Below are positions 21,021-31,974 of a stretch of DNA of 64,000 bases, one piece after another. Both the position numbers and the translations under genes were made by a program. The stretch spans positions 32,567,087 to 32,631,086 of the forward strand of contig OY759216.1 of the NCBI GenBank assembly GCA_963662175.1. Direction: 5' to 3'. The notes beneath the pieces were generated by a model. That model saw nothing but the letters and a program-made list of their open reading frames with translations, ran no database searches and had not been told where the DNA came from. The number at the start of each line of letters is the position of its first letter. Position 1 is the stretch's first letter. The DNA comes from Aradus depressus. Lineage: Eukaryota; Arthropoda; Insecta; Hemiptera; Aradidae.

Positions 21021-21031
21021 ATTATATGCTA

Positions 21032-21037
21032 AATAAA
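21032..21037 (+). terminator. CP3 polyadenylation signal
   Basis: AATAAA 12 bp after the CP3 stop codon, implying a very short 3' UTR. Confidence 0.75.
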
Positions 21038-21153
21038 TATTAAAAATCTAATATGACTTTTAATTGAACCACAATTTCATGTCTTGTTGCCAACTATGAG
21101 ACAGGGAATGGTCTCCACAGCCCTTGCTCTTTATCGAGCTGACATCCCTGTCG

Positions 21154-21226
21154 GACCATTGTTGCCGACTAGCAGCTCTTTGTTCCCTTCAGTGGGGTCA
21201 GCAGACTGCCTAATAGGAGACAAGCC
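21154..21226 (+). other. Noncoding block shared with CP4 and CP5 introns
   Basis: TTCCCTTCAGTGGGGTCAGCAGACT (cited here in parts: CCCTTCAGTGGGG, CAGCAGACT) and its left flank CCATTGTTGCCG match 43679-43729 (minus strand, CP5 intron), and the core matches 39238-39263 (CP4 intron). In those genes it lies about 190-440 bp before exon 2; here it lies after the CP3 gene. Confidence 0.6.
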
Positions 21227-21930
21227 CCAGTTTCTCTCCTGTGAATACATTGGTTACATATTCATCTTTCTTTATGTTAAATACTCAATTTAACTGCATT
21301 TTTCATGTATGAAACAAAGTCGTCATTTGATCGATTGCAACCAGAAGAAATGAGACTGCATGTATCGAAGGTCACAGATATCTGCGCAGTACATCATCAA
21401 TAATATAGAGCCCTGACGAACTCCAGCTTACATAGTCAGAAAATTATTTGTATGAAAATCACTTAACTAGTTCGGATGTTTTATATACAACTTATTCGTA
21501 TTTCAACATTAAATAGATATGTGACGATATTGTCCCTGTATGACAAGTTCTATGCGTAGTTCTTGAGCACAACGTATTTTTGAGCCACTATGAAATAATA
21601 CACATTGATATAAGTTCATTTTGCATATATTTAGGCCCTTTACTAATAAAGGATATGAATTACACATTATGGCGCACAAGATAACATCTATTGTTCTCAC
21701 ATATACTTATGTACTCTCAATACATCTCAAACTTTAAACTAAATTAGATTTGTAGTTAAGTGAAATATTGAATCATAACAACTTAAGTGATTAATAAAAA
21801 TAATATTTTTTTTCATTATACAATTATGCGGATTACCATGGATCCTATTAAGGATACGTCAATATACTCTATGAATGAGATATAAAACCAGTTATTAAAT
21901 CTTAGAGTTGATGATAATATAATACAATAA
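21227..21930. other. Intergenic, no gene seen
   Basis: AT-rich, no repeat family recognised; the short open frames lack features. Confidence 0.45.
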
Positions 21931-21946
21931 TGTAAAAATAACGAAA

Positions 21947-22483
21947 GCATGGGGAGGTGAATTACCACCTCACCCAGGTACTCACGGGACACGGTGGGTT
22001 CCGGGGGTACCTCCACAAAATCGGGGCAGCAACAACACCAGACTGCCCCGCGTGCCTTGGTGAGACGGAGTCGGCGGAGCATGTCCTCCTCAAATGCCCC
22101 AGATTTGAGGAGGGAAGGAAAAATCTGGAGTGCAGCATGGGCGCCCCGCTGACTGCTACCAGTTACGTGGACGCTATGCTGCGCTCCCAGGAGTCGTGGG
22201 ATGAAGGCTGCGATTTTGCAGCGCTCATCATGGGCGGGTTGGCCCTTCAGGAGAGGGCTGACAAGGAACAGTAGCGGTAATAAAACAGAAGAAGGGGCGT
22301 TACCAGCCACCCTTCCTCCCTTCCGCGAAGTAATGACAGACCGTCAGTTCCGCGGAAGGGAATCAGGATCGGCAAGGAGGGGGTTTTAGTGGGTATGGTG
22401 ATGGTGAACCGTCTCGAGTCCCACACTATCCAGGGCTACCTTCCCTGAATGTGCGTCACAGCATTCCCCCCTCCAATGCAAAA

Positions 22484-22516
<33 letters not shown>
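21947..22516 (+). mobile_element. R1-clade-like LINE, 5'-truncated, with poly(A) and target duplication
   Basis: The frame 21957-22274 encodes the C-terminus of a LINE reverse transcriptase: YHLTQVLTGHGGFRGYL, then a CPAC....E..HVLLKC zinc-knuckle-like motif typical of the R1 and related clades, ending in TAG. A GC-rich 3' UTR and a poly(A) run (22484-22516) follow. The insert is bracketed by TGTAAAAATAACGAAA (21931-21946) and TGTAAAAATAACGGAA (22518-22533), a 16-bp target site duplication with one change. Only the last about 105 residues remain, so it is inactive. The reading frame is still open, so the insertion is fairly young. Confidence 0.87.
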
Positions 22517-22519
<3 letters not shown>

Positions 22520-22639
22520 TAAAAATAACGGAAATAACATTAAAAGTATAAAATAAAAGAAATAAAAAAATAATTAATAGAAAATATATTAGTGTAAAAA
22601 TAATAATACTAAAAGAAACAGTTTTTAGTTATTATTGAA

Positions 22640-23110
22640 ATTATAATAATTTTTTTTATAATATTTCAAAAAGTGTTTTTTACGATGAAAACTTCAGGAC
22701 GACCTTACGTCCCTTTTTGGAGGTCACAATGAACAAAATATAGAAAAGTAAAAAAATTAAAAATAATGAAAAAATTATAATACCTATATAAAAAATAAAT
22801 AACTGATATAAATAAAATAAACTAGTAAACAACTAATAGAAAATAAGGGTATTAATCATGAAAATATTAAACAAAAGATTCAACTGACCGTAAAAGAAAG
22901 ATATCAGTGGAGGAACTTTGCCAAAAGAAAAGAAAAAATGGAAGCTAATTAAGAAATAATGTTTCTGTTTATGAAACAACACTTTTATACCATGGTTATT
23001 TTAATGTTTCAGAACAATGAGAAAAAAATTCCGAGTTCGAAAAGAGAGTTTCTTTTAACATAAATATTAATTTACTTAAGTTTAAATTATTTTAATGGAT
23101 CTATTGGTTT
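22640..23110 (+). repeat. Dispersed repeat family D, copy
   Basis: Has TTCAGGACGACCTTACG, a GGTCACAATGAACAAAATAT block and GTGGAGGAACTTTGCC, matching the copies at 13.7 and 31.3 kb. Confidence 0.6.
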
Positions 23111-23722
23111 CTGGAAGTGGGGAAGGATACCATACCAAACATCAACTCTCATTATTTGACAGAAGACGGCAAGTCGAGCATAATCATAGGAGACATGGAT
23201 GGGTAATTGTGATGGGTAATTCAGTTTAGAATTTAATTTCTTGAACCGGAATTGGTAAAAAATATAATGTTGGAACTCTTGGCTAAATCATATACTTCTA
23301 GTCTTATTATTATTTTGTAAATGGTAAGTTTGGTCTCAACAGATAGTTTTGACTTTGAACCGGGTAGTCATCTTCAATGTTCATATCGTCTGTTGTTTTT
23401 GTGGTTTGAGTCTTGTGAGGTGGTAAAGAGAAAAAAAGTCAAATTCAAATTTCAAACGAATAAGCATTCAAAAATTGCGAATTTATGAGTAATTCAGAAT
23501 GGTAATTTTAGTTTTCAATTTCCGCACTACTTCTAGGCCTCTACAAAGCCTTGACATTTTCAAAATGTTTGAATTTTTTTTTCTACTTTGCAAGGATAAA
23601 GCTTTTTAAATTATTGTGGATTCTTATAAAAGAGAAACAATTCTTAAAATCACTTTACAAATATACTAATGATTTAAGAAAAAAAAATGTATATATAGAG
23701 AAGACAGAAAATAAACACCTTT
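23111..23722. other. Intergenic, no gene seen
   Basis: AT-rich sequence with no family recognised. Confidence 0.45.
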
Positions 23723-24047
23723 AGCTAGTTTTGTGACTCAACCCTGGGACTCAACTTCAAGGTTATATCGCCCACTACTAGAGCGCTCTTTCACTTTGGT
23801 GGGCACGAGCCCGACTCTACTATGGGAATCCTAAATTTTGCCTGCCCTAAATTTTTATTCACCTAAGGTAAGGGGTCATTAACGAGTACCTGACGACGTA
23901 TAGGCTCGGGACTATTACTGTTCCATTCGAACGACGGCGTGCACAAGTTTTTTTCACCTCCTAGATAAAGAGCCTAAGGACCTCGGTTTCGAACCCGCAA
24001 TTTTGAGCTCAGTAGCCTACCACGCTACATCTGAGCTACCGGCGCCC
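23723..24047 (-). mobile_element. SINE-1, near full-length, inverted
   Basis: Reverse complement holds, in order, the GGCGCCGGTAGCTCAGATG head (A box), GGTTTCGAACCCGCAA-type B box on the plus strand reading, the CCTAAATTTTGCC block and the CATGAGTC-type 3' region, here decayed. Length about 325 bp compared with 342 bp at 37.4 kb. Confidence 0.8.
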
Positions 24048-24079
24048 TCCGACATACAATCTAGGGTTTCGGCAAAAAT

Positions 24080-24610
24080 TCCAACAATAATAGACTCCAA
24101 TCCTTTCAATTCATAGTCCTCAGACGCATCGCCAACTCAAAACATCTCTACAAAAAAAACCTATAAAGACGATACATGCTCAACTCGAAACCTTAATAAA
24201 TGTTCATGTAATGAAAGATCGAATCGGAATTTATTTTTGATTCAAGGTTCCTGATCACGACACCTCATTGTTTTGAAACCCAACTGGTAGATAGGAAGAT
24301 CGAATTCTCTTTGTTACCAAATTAGCTAAATCATGGTACAAAAAATTATTTTTCTCCTTTAGTACCCACATTAATCCTCTAGTCCGTTATGCCACACTTC
24401 CCGAACGACGCTTTAAGCACCAATGGCCTAGAGACCTTCTCAGGCCAGGCAGTGACAGTGATTAGCCAAAAATGAGTGCTACTAAGTGCTTAGGAAGGTG
24501 ATTTCTCCTCTCTTGACATTTTGACATTACCATTTTTTCTCCCTCAGCACATTTGCTTGTTGTATATATCTTTATAAACTTGTAAATATCTTTTTTTAAA
24601 TAAAAAAAAG
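24080..24610 (+). pseudogene. Jockey-like LINE, 3' end remnant
   Basis: Pieces match the copy at 5.24-5.69 kb: ACTCCAATCCTTTCAATTCA, AGTCCTCAGACGCATCG, AAAAAATTATTTTTCTCC, AATCCTCTAGTCC, CTTCCCGAACGAC and the 3' UTR TTCTCCTCTCTTGACATTTTG ending in AAATAAAAAAAA. An unrelated stretch splits the middle. No intact frame remains. Confidence 0.65.
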
Positions 24611-25084
24611 ATTAATTCGCGCTGGGGAAGTAAATTACCGTTGACTCAACGACGACTTTTTTTTCTGAATGTTTTTTCAATGACTGAGAAAAGATTCATT
24701 TAAATATTGGATGAAAATTTAATTCAATATTGAAGTAAGAAAAAAAAAAGAAAAGAAGATTTGAATATTGTACGATTATTGAAATTCAGAATTGAATAAA
24801 TATTCGAATCATGATTTTCAATATTTGGGGAGTATTCAATGCTGATTTGGTTAAATCAATTACAATTTAGATAATAAAGAAATGCTCCGAGAGAAATGGA
24901 GTGTTTAAATGTATTTTTTCAGGGTTTTATACATAGAAGACAAAAGAAAAACCTTATAGTTTCGGTCGTGTGTCTGTGAGTTTGTCCTATGGGCAGCCTA
25001 AAGGTCCAACACAAAATGTCATGACCATTTAAAACTACAAAAATATTCGTGCCGCGCGAAAACTAAAATATTTTAGTAGATATT
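24611..25084. other. Intergenic with a family A end
   Basis: 24612-24665 carries a family A terminus (GCTGGGGAAGTAAATTACCG, CAACGACGACTTTTTT). The rest is AT-rich with no gene. Confidence 0.45.
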
Positions 25085-25430
25085 CTAGTATTATATCAAA
25101 TTGCAACCAACCGTGATATCAAAAGGACCGGAAGACAAAAGAAAATAAAAATTCTTCTTGACCAACCCTGGAGGACATTGAGAAAAGTGATCGAGGATCT
25201 AACACTACTCGCTCATGTTTCGGATCTGTTCTGCAGAAGATGTGAAGTATTGGAAGAAACCTAGCTACACATCTTGGGCGAATGTGACGGTTATTGTTAC
25301 CTTTACGGAGAATCTTGAATAAGGCGTTCCTCAATCCAGATGAGTTGGGAAAATGGAGCTTCATCAAAGAAGTAGGGAAGTAGGTATTTAAATACTAGGT
25401 TATATGGGCCTTCAGGCTTTGGATAACATG
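25085..25430 (+). pseudogene. LINE ORF2 C-terminal remnant with a C..C...H...C motif
   Basis: On the plus strand the frames read KILLDQPWRTLRKVIEDL, then FCRRCEVLEET, one stop, LHILGECDGYC, and after frameshifts FLNPDELGKWSFIKEVGK. The order CRRC....ET..HIL..C is the zinc-knuckle-like end of many LINE polymerases. It differs from the R1-like copy at 22 kb. The minus-strand frame at 25119-25367 is the shadow of this. Confidence 0.6.
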
Positions 25431-25690
25431 GGTACAAAACCCACCCCTGCCATCAATGAAATGAAAGTGAAATGGTTTTCACCGTACTTTGATGTTTTCC
25501 GACCCCCTTATTCCAAAATGATGAAAATTAAACGCACATTAACAAAAAGTTGTGCATAGTAGTTAAAGTTCAGTAGAAAACATATTATTCACAGTAACAA
25601 AATTAATTCACATTTATAAGATTAAATTCAGATTAATAACAGGGTTAAAAGAGTAAACGAATAGAAAAAAAAAAAGGAACTCACGGTAAG

Positions 25691-25956
25691 AAGGATATAT
25701 TCACGGTAAATAAATTAGATAGTATAAAAATATTTAACGGATAGTAAAAAAATACAGGTAAATAAAAAGGATATATTCACGGTAAATAAATTAGATATTA
25801 GTATCAAAATATTTAACGAATAGTAAGAAAACACAGGTAAATAAATGGGATATATTCATGGTAAATAAATTAGATATTAGTATCAAAATATTTAACGGAT
25901 AGTAAAAAAACACAGGTAAATAAAAAGGATATATTCACGGTAAATAAAGTAGCCTG
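25691..25956. repeat. Minisatellite, about 3.4 copies of 76-79 bp
   Basis: Units start at about 25691, 25767, 25846 and 25925 with AAGGATATATTCACGGTAAA and contain ATTTAACGGATAGTAAAAAA. Units 2 and 3 carry an extra TTA compared with unit 1. Confidence 0.9.
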
Positions 25957-26379
25957 TTTGCAATTAGTTATTTTTTTATGCTCTGCCATGGGATTTTCTA
26001 TATCAGGAAAACCTGGACTGTTTCACTAAAAGGACCGACGGGAGGGTCAAAATTTTATTTCATCGGATACATCAACTGGATTTATTCGGTAAACTCCAAT
26101 TTTGTGCTGGGTATTTTAAAACTTAGTCTTAATTTTTTTTTACTGGGCATTCAAGTTTTTACCGAGTGTACTGAAATTTCCAACTGTGACATATTAACCG
26201 TGTTATTGGATTAACTTACTAGGCAATACATTTTTAATTATTGGGTTAAAATTTAATTTACACTGTTACATTTTACTGTGCATTTATCATTTTGTACTGT
26301 GTAATTAACCTTTCTTAGTCGGTAAGCCTCTTTTTTTACTATGCGTTTAGATACTAGACATTCCAAAAAAAAAAAAAAA
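25957..26379. other. Intergenic, no gene seen
   Basis: The plus-strand frame at 25978-26214 has no recognisable domain; I treat it as chance. Confidence 0.45.
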
Positions 26380-26680
26380 AATTTCCTGTCCGTGTGTGTG
26401 TTTTTTTGAACACGATATAGACATGAGACGACGATCGTGTTCGTCACTAGTCAGATTTTCAGCCAAATCGGCCAAAGGGAAGGGGTGGAGAGGACCTTAA
26501 CACAAAAATCTCAGTAACTACCGATATAATGAATGTATCGACACAATGAGGATACAGAAGCCCCTATCTAAGTGATGATTTTTAGCCCAAATGATAGATT
26601 GAAGGGAGAGCGGAAATGTAATTTATTAATCGAGGGGAAGCACATTGCCGGTGATTCACCGACGATTTTCTGTTATTGGT
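26380..26680 (+). repeat. Dispersed repeat family A, copy
   Basis: GTCCGTGTGTGTG, CGGCCAAAGGGAAGGGG, AACTACCGATATAATGAATG and the end GATTCACCGACGATTTTCTG identify it. Confidence 0.65.
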
Positions 26681-26729
26681 TAGCTTACAGGATATAGTTA
26701 AAATAATAGATAGACATTTTTTTTATCTA

Positions 26730-27566
26730 CAGTATCCGGCGTACTGTTAACCGGCGCGCTCCCTTATCCGGCGCTCGCAAAATAATATTTAATTTGCAAA
26801 ATTAGAATTAACATTCAATTATTAGATTATCAATTATATGAGCCACGTGAATTTACGAGCACATAATAATTACGTAACTCACGAATCTTTTATGTATTTT
26901 TATTGTACATTCATACTGTATGTACATAGTATTTATAATGAATGGAACGCTAATACAATATTTTATTACTTCACTAATATCCTATAAATAAATTATAATA
27001 AATACATAGTTGAAAATCAAACATTTATAAAAAATGTTTCCTAGAATAGAAAAACAAAGGTGCCGTCCCGTCCGTGGCACAACAATATCGTCTTATCGGG
27101 AAATGAACACTTAACTAGTAAAGTTTAATTTTTAGTTTTTTTGTTTAAACATCAAGTTATAAAACAATGGCCTCCACTTCCAAAAGAAAGAAGCGAAACA
27201 AAAGAAAATTACCGATTTTTTTCACAAATAATATTTATAGAATTTTAGATTTTGTTTTAAATATGTATGTAATTAAACGCAGATTTCAAAATATCTTTTT
27301 AATGCTTGGATAAATATACATATGTATGTTCATATGTACGTACATATAATAAATCAATGTTCAGTATGTACACATTTGTCAATTTAATACATAAATGTTA
27401 TCAACAAAATACATACGAGTTTTATTCCTTAGCTCACCTAAAAACACTATTTTTATGCTTTAATTGATATATTTTTTCTCATAATTGATGATTTCCGTTA
27501 TCCGGCGTTTTCTGTTATCCGGCGTCACGTCGGTCCCGGCAACCCCGGACAAGGGAGAGTCTACTG
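26730..27566 (+). mobile_element. pogo/Tigger-like DNA transposon, internally deleted (837 bp)
   Basis: Begins CAGTATCCGGCG and ends with the inverse of CAGTAGACTCTCCCTTGTCC, flanked by TA on both sides (26728-26729 and 27567-27568), the target duplication of the Tc1/mariner superfamily. Both ends carry multiple CCGGCG/TATCCGG motifs, the hallmark of pogo/Tigger termini (CAGT...TATCCGG). Inside, ATG at 27177 opens with MASTSKRKKRNKRK, which looks like the start of a Tigger-type transposase, but the frame soon ends in AT-rich noise. It is a non-autonomous derivative with no catalytic domain. Confidence 0.8.
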
Positions 27567-27568
27567 TA

Positions 27569-28020
27569 CTTGTAGTGGCTTAGAAAAAACTTAAGGATTA
27601 TTTTATACTATTTTTCCTGAGATTAATTCGTCAATATGAAACATAAGTGCTATTGTCCAACAAGATTCTGAAATAAGTGATGAGAATGCTAATAATCAGA
27701 CCACTGTCATGTTTCAGCTTAGAAGAACAGATCTTACTCTAGAAGGCTCAGAATTACCCTTGAAAGGCATTTTGTTCACAAAATGATTCAGGAGGCTCTG
27801 GGGATTTAAGCTATAAACCACAACAAGATTACATAAGAAAAGCTTGAGATAAAGGGCAAAAAAAAAATACACTTTTTTTCTAGCCCCGCTATTTTCGTTT
27901 TACTCAAAGAATGAAAGAAAATCAGTTACCAGGCGCGTAGCAGCCATTTTCATGCGAGGAGTAAATAATGCGTAAAGTTTGGAGATAGTCGAATAATAAA
28001 TAACTATAGAGAGTAGTTTG
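27569..28020. other. Intergenic, no gene seen
   Basis: AT-rich, unclassified. Confidence 0.45.
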
Positions 28021-28021
28021 T

Positions 28022-28410
28022 GAATCACCAGATATGTACTTCCCCAGAACGAGTTAATCAATTATGTTTTCGCTCTCCCTCCAAAGCCAATCAACACTTT
28101 GAGCTAAAACTCAATATTTGATTCATACTATATTTTCTGTTCATACATTCATTACAACGGCAGTTATTAGGGTATTTATGTCCACCCTCTTATCCGAAAC
28201 TTCTCCTTGGATGATTTGGGGTAAATCAATAGTGTCAATGTAGTGGAGAGATCTGGATACGCAGATACAATGAACTGAATAAATCGATATAAAATTTTAC
28301 ATGTGTATCCAGTCATCTATAAGAATGGCATCTGTTGATATTCAACCAAATAACTAAGTTGTTAATTCTTGCTGGGGAAGTACATTCTCTGTGATTCAAT
28401 GATTTATTTT
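28022..28410. repeat. Two family A fragments, head-to-head in inverted order
   Basis: The minus-oriented fragment starts GTGAATCACCAGATATGTAC at 28020 and the plus-oriented fragment ends CTGGGGAAGTACATTCTCTG and GATTCAATGA near 28405, so both family A termini face outward. Confidence 0.6.
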
Positions 28411-28786
28411 TTCAATACTTAGTTATCCAGCCACAATCGACCATACTTTGACACTTTTACAGCGGACTGACAAGTACAACTAGGAGAAAAAATTGTTATA
28501 CATTCAAAATTTGATTGCAACTGTTGCCTCTCTCAAGAACCATCCACTATGCAAGAGGGCCAGAATACACATCGTGGCGGCAAAGAGGGAAGAGGTTAAC
28601 AATTCAGGATTATAAGTCGCCATTTTTCCAGTCTCCTGAGAGTTTACATTTTTCTGGAATCAATCATTTTTACTTATTTACGTACTATTTGTCAAATTAG
28701 TATCACGGATCGAAAATTTATTTAGATATAAAATAAACGCACATTACAACACTATTTTGTCGAAACTAAAACTCTTTCATATAACA
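28411..28786. other. Intergenic, no gene seen
   Basis: No repeat or gene recognised; the frame at 28515-28700 has no family features. Confidence 0.4.
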
Positions 28787-28916
28787 AGGACGTGCCAGTA
28801 TAACATGACATGTATAACATGATATTATAATATGACATGAAAGCATAACATGACATGATAGTATGACGTGACATGTATAATAGTATAACATGACATAATT
28901 ACAGTATAACGTGACA
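28787..28916. repeat. Degenerate ACATGACATG minisatellite
   Basis: Irregular tandem array of TATAACATGACATG-type units, about 10 to 25 bp each, with single-base changes. Confidence 0.75.
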
Positions 28917-28959
28917 AAGTGGGGCCTGGAGGAGGAAAAAAATATGTTCAATCTTTTTA

Positions 28960-29330
28960 TTGTAAAAATAAGGAAGTATTGAATTCGTGCAAAAATTCGA
29001 GATCTAGTTTTCAACGGAAGCTCATTTTATGTAAAATACAATTTTTAAAGGTTGCAAGATACATGCCGAGAACTTTTCAAATAATATCTTAAAACCAATT
29101 GTTTACTTTTTTTTTTGCTTGATGTCGCAAAAGTACTGAAACTATTAACTGCCGATTTGAAGAATTTATCGACAAAAATGTAGTATTAGGAGCCCTTATG
29201 TAAGTCAACTATTGAATATGAGCACGAATGGTTTTGAAGGGGAATGAATAAGTTAATTGATTAATTAATCGGTTCAGCAACGACTTTCTTTTATCGAGTT
29301 CATAGACTGATTACATAACTTCCCCCATGA
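28960..29330 (+). repeat. Truncated family B followed by a family A end
   Basis: 28970-29110 has AAGTATTGAATTCGTGCAAA and CATGCCGAGAAC (family B start). 29140-29325 has AACTGCCGATTTGAAGAAT, GGTTTTGAAGGGGAATG and ATAACTTCCCCCAT (family A). Confidence 0.55.
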
Positions 29331-29935
29331 GAAGTAAAAATATAAAAAATAATTGTAATTGAATTAATAAATTGTGACCTCTGTTGGACTGAAGCTGTAT
29401 TCCCCAGATAACATAAATAATGATCAAACCTCCCGTTGCCTCCCCTTTTTTTCGCCCTTCATTCGCAGGGTAACTTCTCGTATCCTCCCTCGTCTTTCCC
29501 CATATCGACTATTGGTGTCTGTCTAAAATAATCTTAGCAAAGGATTCGATAGCAAAGTCCAGCGTATCCTGAACACTCAGATTTGTTTTTGATGTCCCTA
29601 GAGACGCTCACATCGAAATGGCTCATACCCTTCTACCGCCGAGACAACCTCCTAAGTTCCTTCCTCTTCCAAATGCTAAAATCCGAAGAACCCTACTACC
29701 TTTACCAAATGTTCCATATCAAGACCTCTGTTCACCAATGATTCTGTCCTTCGGAACTCTTCATCCCCTCCCATCGCTCCTCTGCCTTCCACAACTCGTT
29801 CCTTGTCCAAGCCTCCTCTTTCTGCAACTCCCTGTCTCCCCCAATCCGTCACTTTCCTACCGTGGCTTTCTTCAAATCCTCTATTTTCCACTCGTCGATA
29901 TCTGCCTCTTATTAAGGACAACTAAAAAAAACTAA
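29330..29935 (+). pseudogene. LINE ORF2 C-terminal remnant (family E), copy 1
   Basis: Matches 62590-63010 and the flank at 63900-63990 in inverse orientation: TAACTTCTCGTATCCTCCC, CCAGCGTATCCTGAACA, TGTCCCTAGAGACGCTCA, TTCCTTCCTCTTCCAAATGC and CCCCAATCCGTCAC all recur. Translated in shifting frames both copies give KLQRIL, RFVFDVPRDAHIS, SDLF.P.HRS..FHNSFLVQA, a pattern found at the C-terminus of non-LTR reverse transcriptase proteins. This copy has lost the frame, and about 0.86 kb present between the flank and body of the other copy is missing here. Confidence 0.65.
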
Positions 29936-30477
29936 TTTTTGAGTTGTCATTTTCTTATACAAGTTTATAACCTTCTTTCATATTCTAAACTCGAATAACT
30001 CAAAATACAAAATTGAAGGCTTAAAATATATATAACCTGTTATAGAATTTTATCTTTTCTCAAATGTATAGTTTCAAAAACATGATAATTCGAAATGTCT
30101 TATTACTGAGCTATGAATTTGATGTTGTTTCATAAATGTAGTTGCATTCCAATAATATGAATCGAAAACAAAAAGTTCAGAAGCTACTTTTTAAGAAGCG
30201 AATGAAACTTTCAAATACGTTTCTCCAAAATCAATACTTCTGAAATGTCCCACTTCTGAATTACTGTATCGATATATATATGTATATTGACTTTTATTTT
30301 TTAAATATTTTATTGTACAGTTTTTCTTCACATTAGCATTACTTTTATTTTCTTAGGACTTACTGAAATTTTATTTTATTCTTTATTTCTTTTCCTTTCA
30401 ACTTTTCAAATAATTAATCTTAGGGGACTTAAGTCCCAGAATAAAAATTATTTTCATTTCATTATATTACTATCGTA
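29936..30477. other. Intergenic, no gene seen
   Basis: AT-rich. It ends in a 3' poly(A)-like region (CCCAGAATAAAAATTATTTT at 30438) reminiscent of a LINE tail, but no coding part was recognised. Confidence 0.4.
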
Positions 30478-30580
30478 TACCCAGTAATGCCACTTTGAAT
30501 TGAATTTGAGAAGAAGGGGAAAGGGTAATAGTCTGTATAACCATGGTTGGTATAAGAAAGCCTGTTATGGCCACATCATG
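30478..30580 (+). mobile_element. MITE, right half
   Basis: CCCAGTAATGCCACTTTGAA and GGTTGGTATAAGAAAGCC, then TTATGGCCACATCA, the right terminal repeat of the 10.3-kb MITE. Confidence 0.6.
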
Positions 30581-30969
30581 TATATTTTCCTGTATAAATG
30601 TTTGTCCTCTTTTACGAGAGAAGTTATATTTTAATAGCCCCAATTCTCGGTAATATAGAGGGCTTGCTATTCCAAGTCAACATTGGGCCAAGTTAGATTA
30701 GAAGTCAGAACAAAGAGCCTCCATCAGAGGAACAAAAAGGACAGACTGAATATAGAATGAAACCATCTACCTGTTTCCACTTCTTTTATATATGCAGACG
30801 ACATGCAAACCAGCTGTGCTATAAGTTTGATCATAAGGAAACGTTAAATTGTTAATGTCCGAAAATATTTCTGCGATCTGTGTTTATATAGCGGAAAGCT
30901 AATCAAATAAACAAAAATAAAGTATTTGTATAACTTGGTTAAGTTCTAGTAACAATGTTAATAACAGCA

Positions 30970-31270
30970 CAAAGCCTGCTATCATACTGAGCTCAAGATC
31001 GGTCATTTAAAAACCAGTCTGAGACCCTTAGATTTTTCATCTGTGACGTAAAAAACTTGAGCACGCCTTTGGAAGGGAGGTTAAGCGATGGTCACAAGCC
31101 AGTGCGATGTCAGGTAATTGTAAAAAACCTCTGCCCTATGTGAAGAAAAATTTAGGGTAGGCAAAATTTAGGACTCCCATAGTAGAGCGGGCTCTTGTAC
31201 AATGGAGTGAGCGCTATGGTAGTTAATGACTTTGTAGTTAAAGCCCGGGCATGAGTCATAATAACTAACT
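30970..31270 (+). mobile_element. SINE-1, 5'-truncated
   Basis: Starts inside the tRNA-like head (ACTGAGCTCAAGATCGGTCA), lacks an A box, and runs through GCACGCCTTTGGAAGGGAGG, AAATTTAGGACTCCCATAG and GGGCATGAGTCATAATAACT. Confidence 0.75.
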
Positions 31271-31690
31271 AATTATAATTTAACTTATAAAACTATCAAA
31301 AGAGTTTTTTTTTTTTTTCATGACCATAATTTGGGACTTCCATTCCTCAGGTCACAATAAAATGAAAATGATGAATAGAATAATAATAAATATTATTAAA
31401 TGAACCAATAGAAATGTCATAAATTAGTAAAAAACTAATAAACTAATGATATTAGAACTGAAAATATTAACCAAAAAGTAATCTGGACAGACTTTTTGGG
31501 AAGATATCTGTTGAGGCACTGCCAAGAAAATAAAAATGAAAGATATATATATACTATGCCATACTAGATATAACTATGCCATTCACTTTTTGCATTTCTT
31601 CCAATGGAATGTTTTTCATTTTAAAGGAGTTTAGTAGAGGGTTTTCTTTATTTGTGTGAAGTGTTTTCTCGATCTTATTGGTTTTAAAAT
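31271..31690 (+). repeat. Dispersed repeat family D, copy after SINE-1
   Basis: Follows the SINE-1 end directly. Landmarks: GACTTCCATTCCTCAGGTCA, TGGACAGACTTTTTGGGAAG and TTGAGGCACTGCC. Confidence 0.6.
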
Positions 31691-31974
31691 TTTATATCAA
31701 CCCGAAAACACCCCAGTAAAATTGCAAAAGGGTTGATCAGCCCCAGAAAATCAGAGAAATTCTTGTAGTCTAATACCCGATTTTCATTGAAATTTATATT
31801 TATATGTCAAAATAACTAATCAATCCGTTAGTTCGAATGTTTTTTTTGGTTAACTCAATAATAAATAAATATCAAAATGGTGGAGGTAAGTAATTTTAAT
31901 TGGTAACACAAACCGTGTTTTCAAGGTTTGTGTCCTTCCGAAATCATTAATATTACCATTTTTATATCTTTGTA

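Noticed and set aside
20752..21036. Leu-rich open frames in +1 over the tails of CP3, CP4, CP6 and CP7
   Set aside because: Frame-shifted translation of the Ala/Gly/Leu tail repeats; no start context or family.
25119..25367. Minus-strand 82-residue frame as a gene
   Set aside because: The plus strand of the same stretch reads as a decayed LINE C-terminus with a C..C...H...C motif; the minus frame is its shadow.
29618..29935. Pro/Leu-rich 105-residue open frame as a host gene
   Set aside because: It is a frame-shifted reading of a LINE remnant that also occurs, better preserved, at 62.6-63.0 kb.
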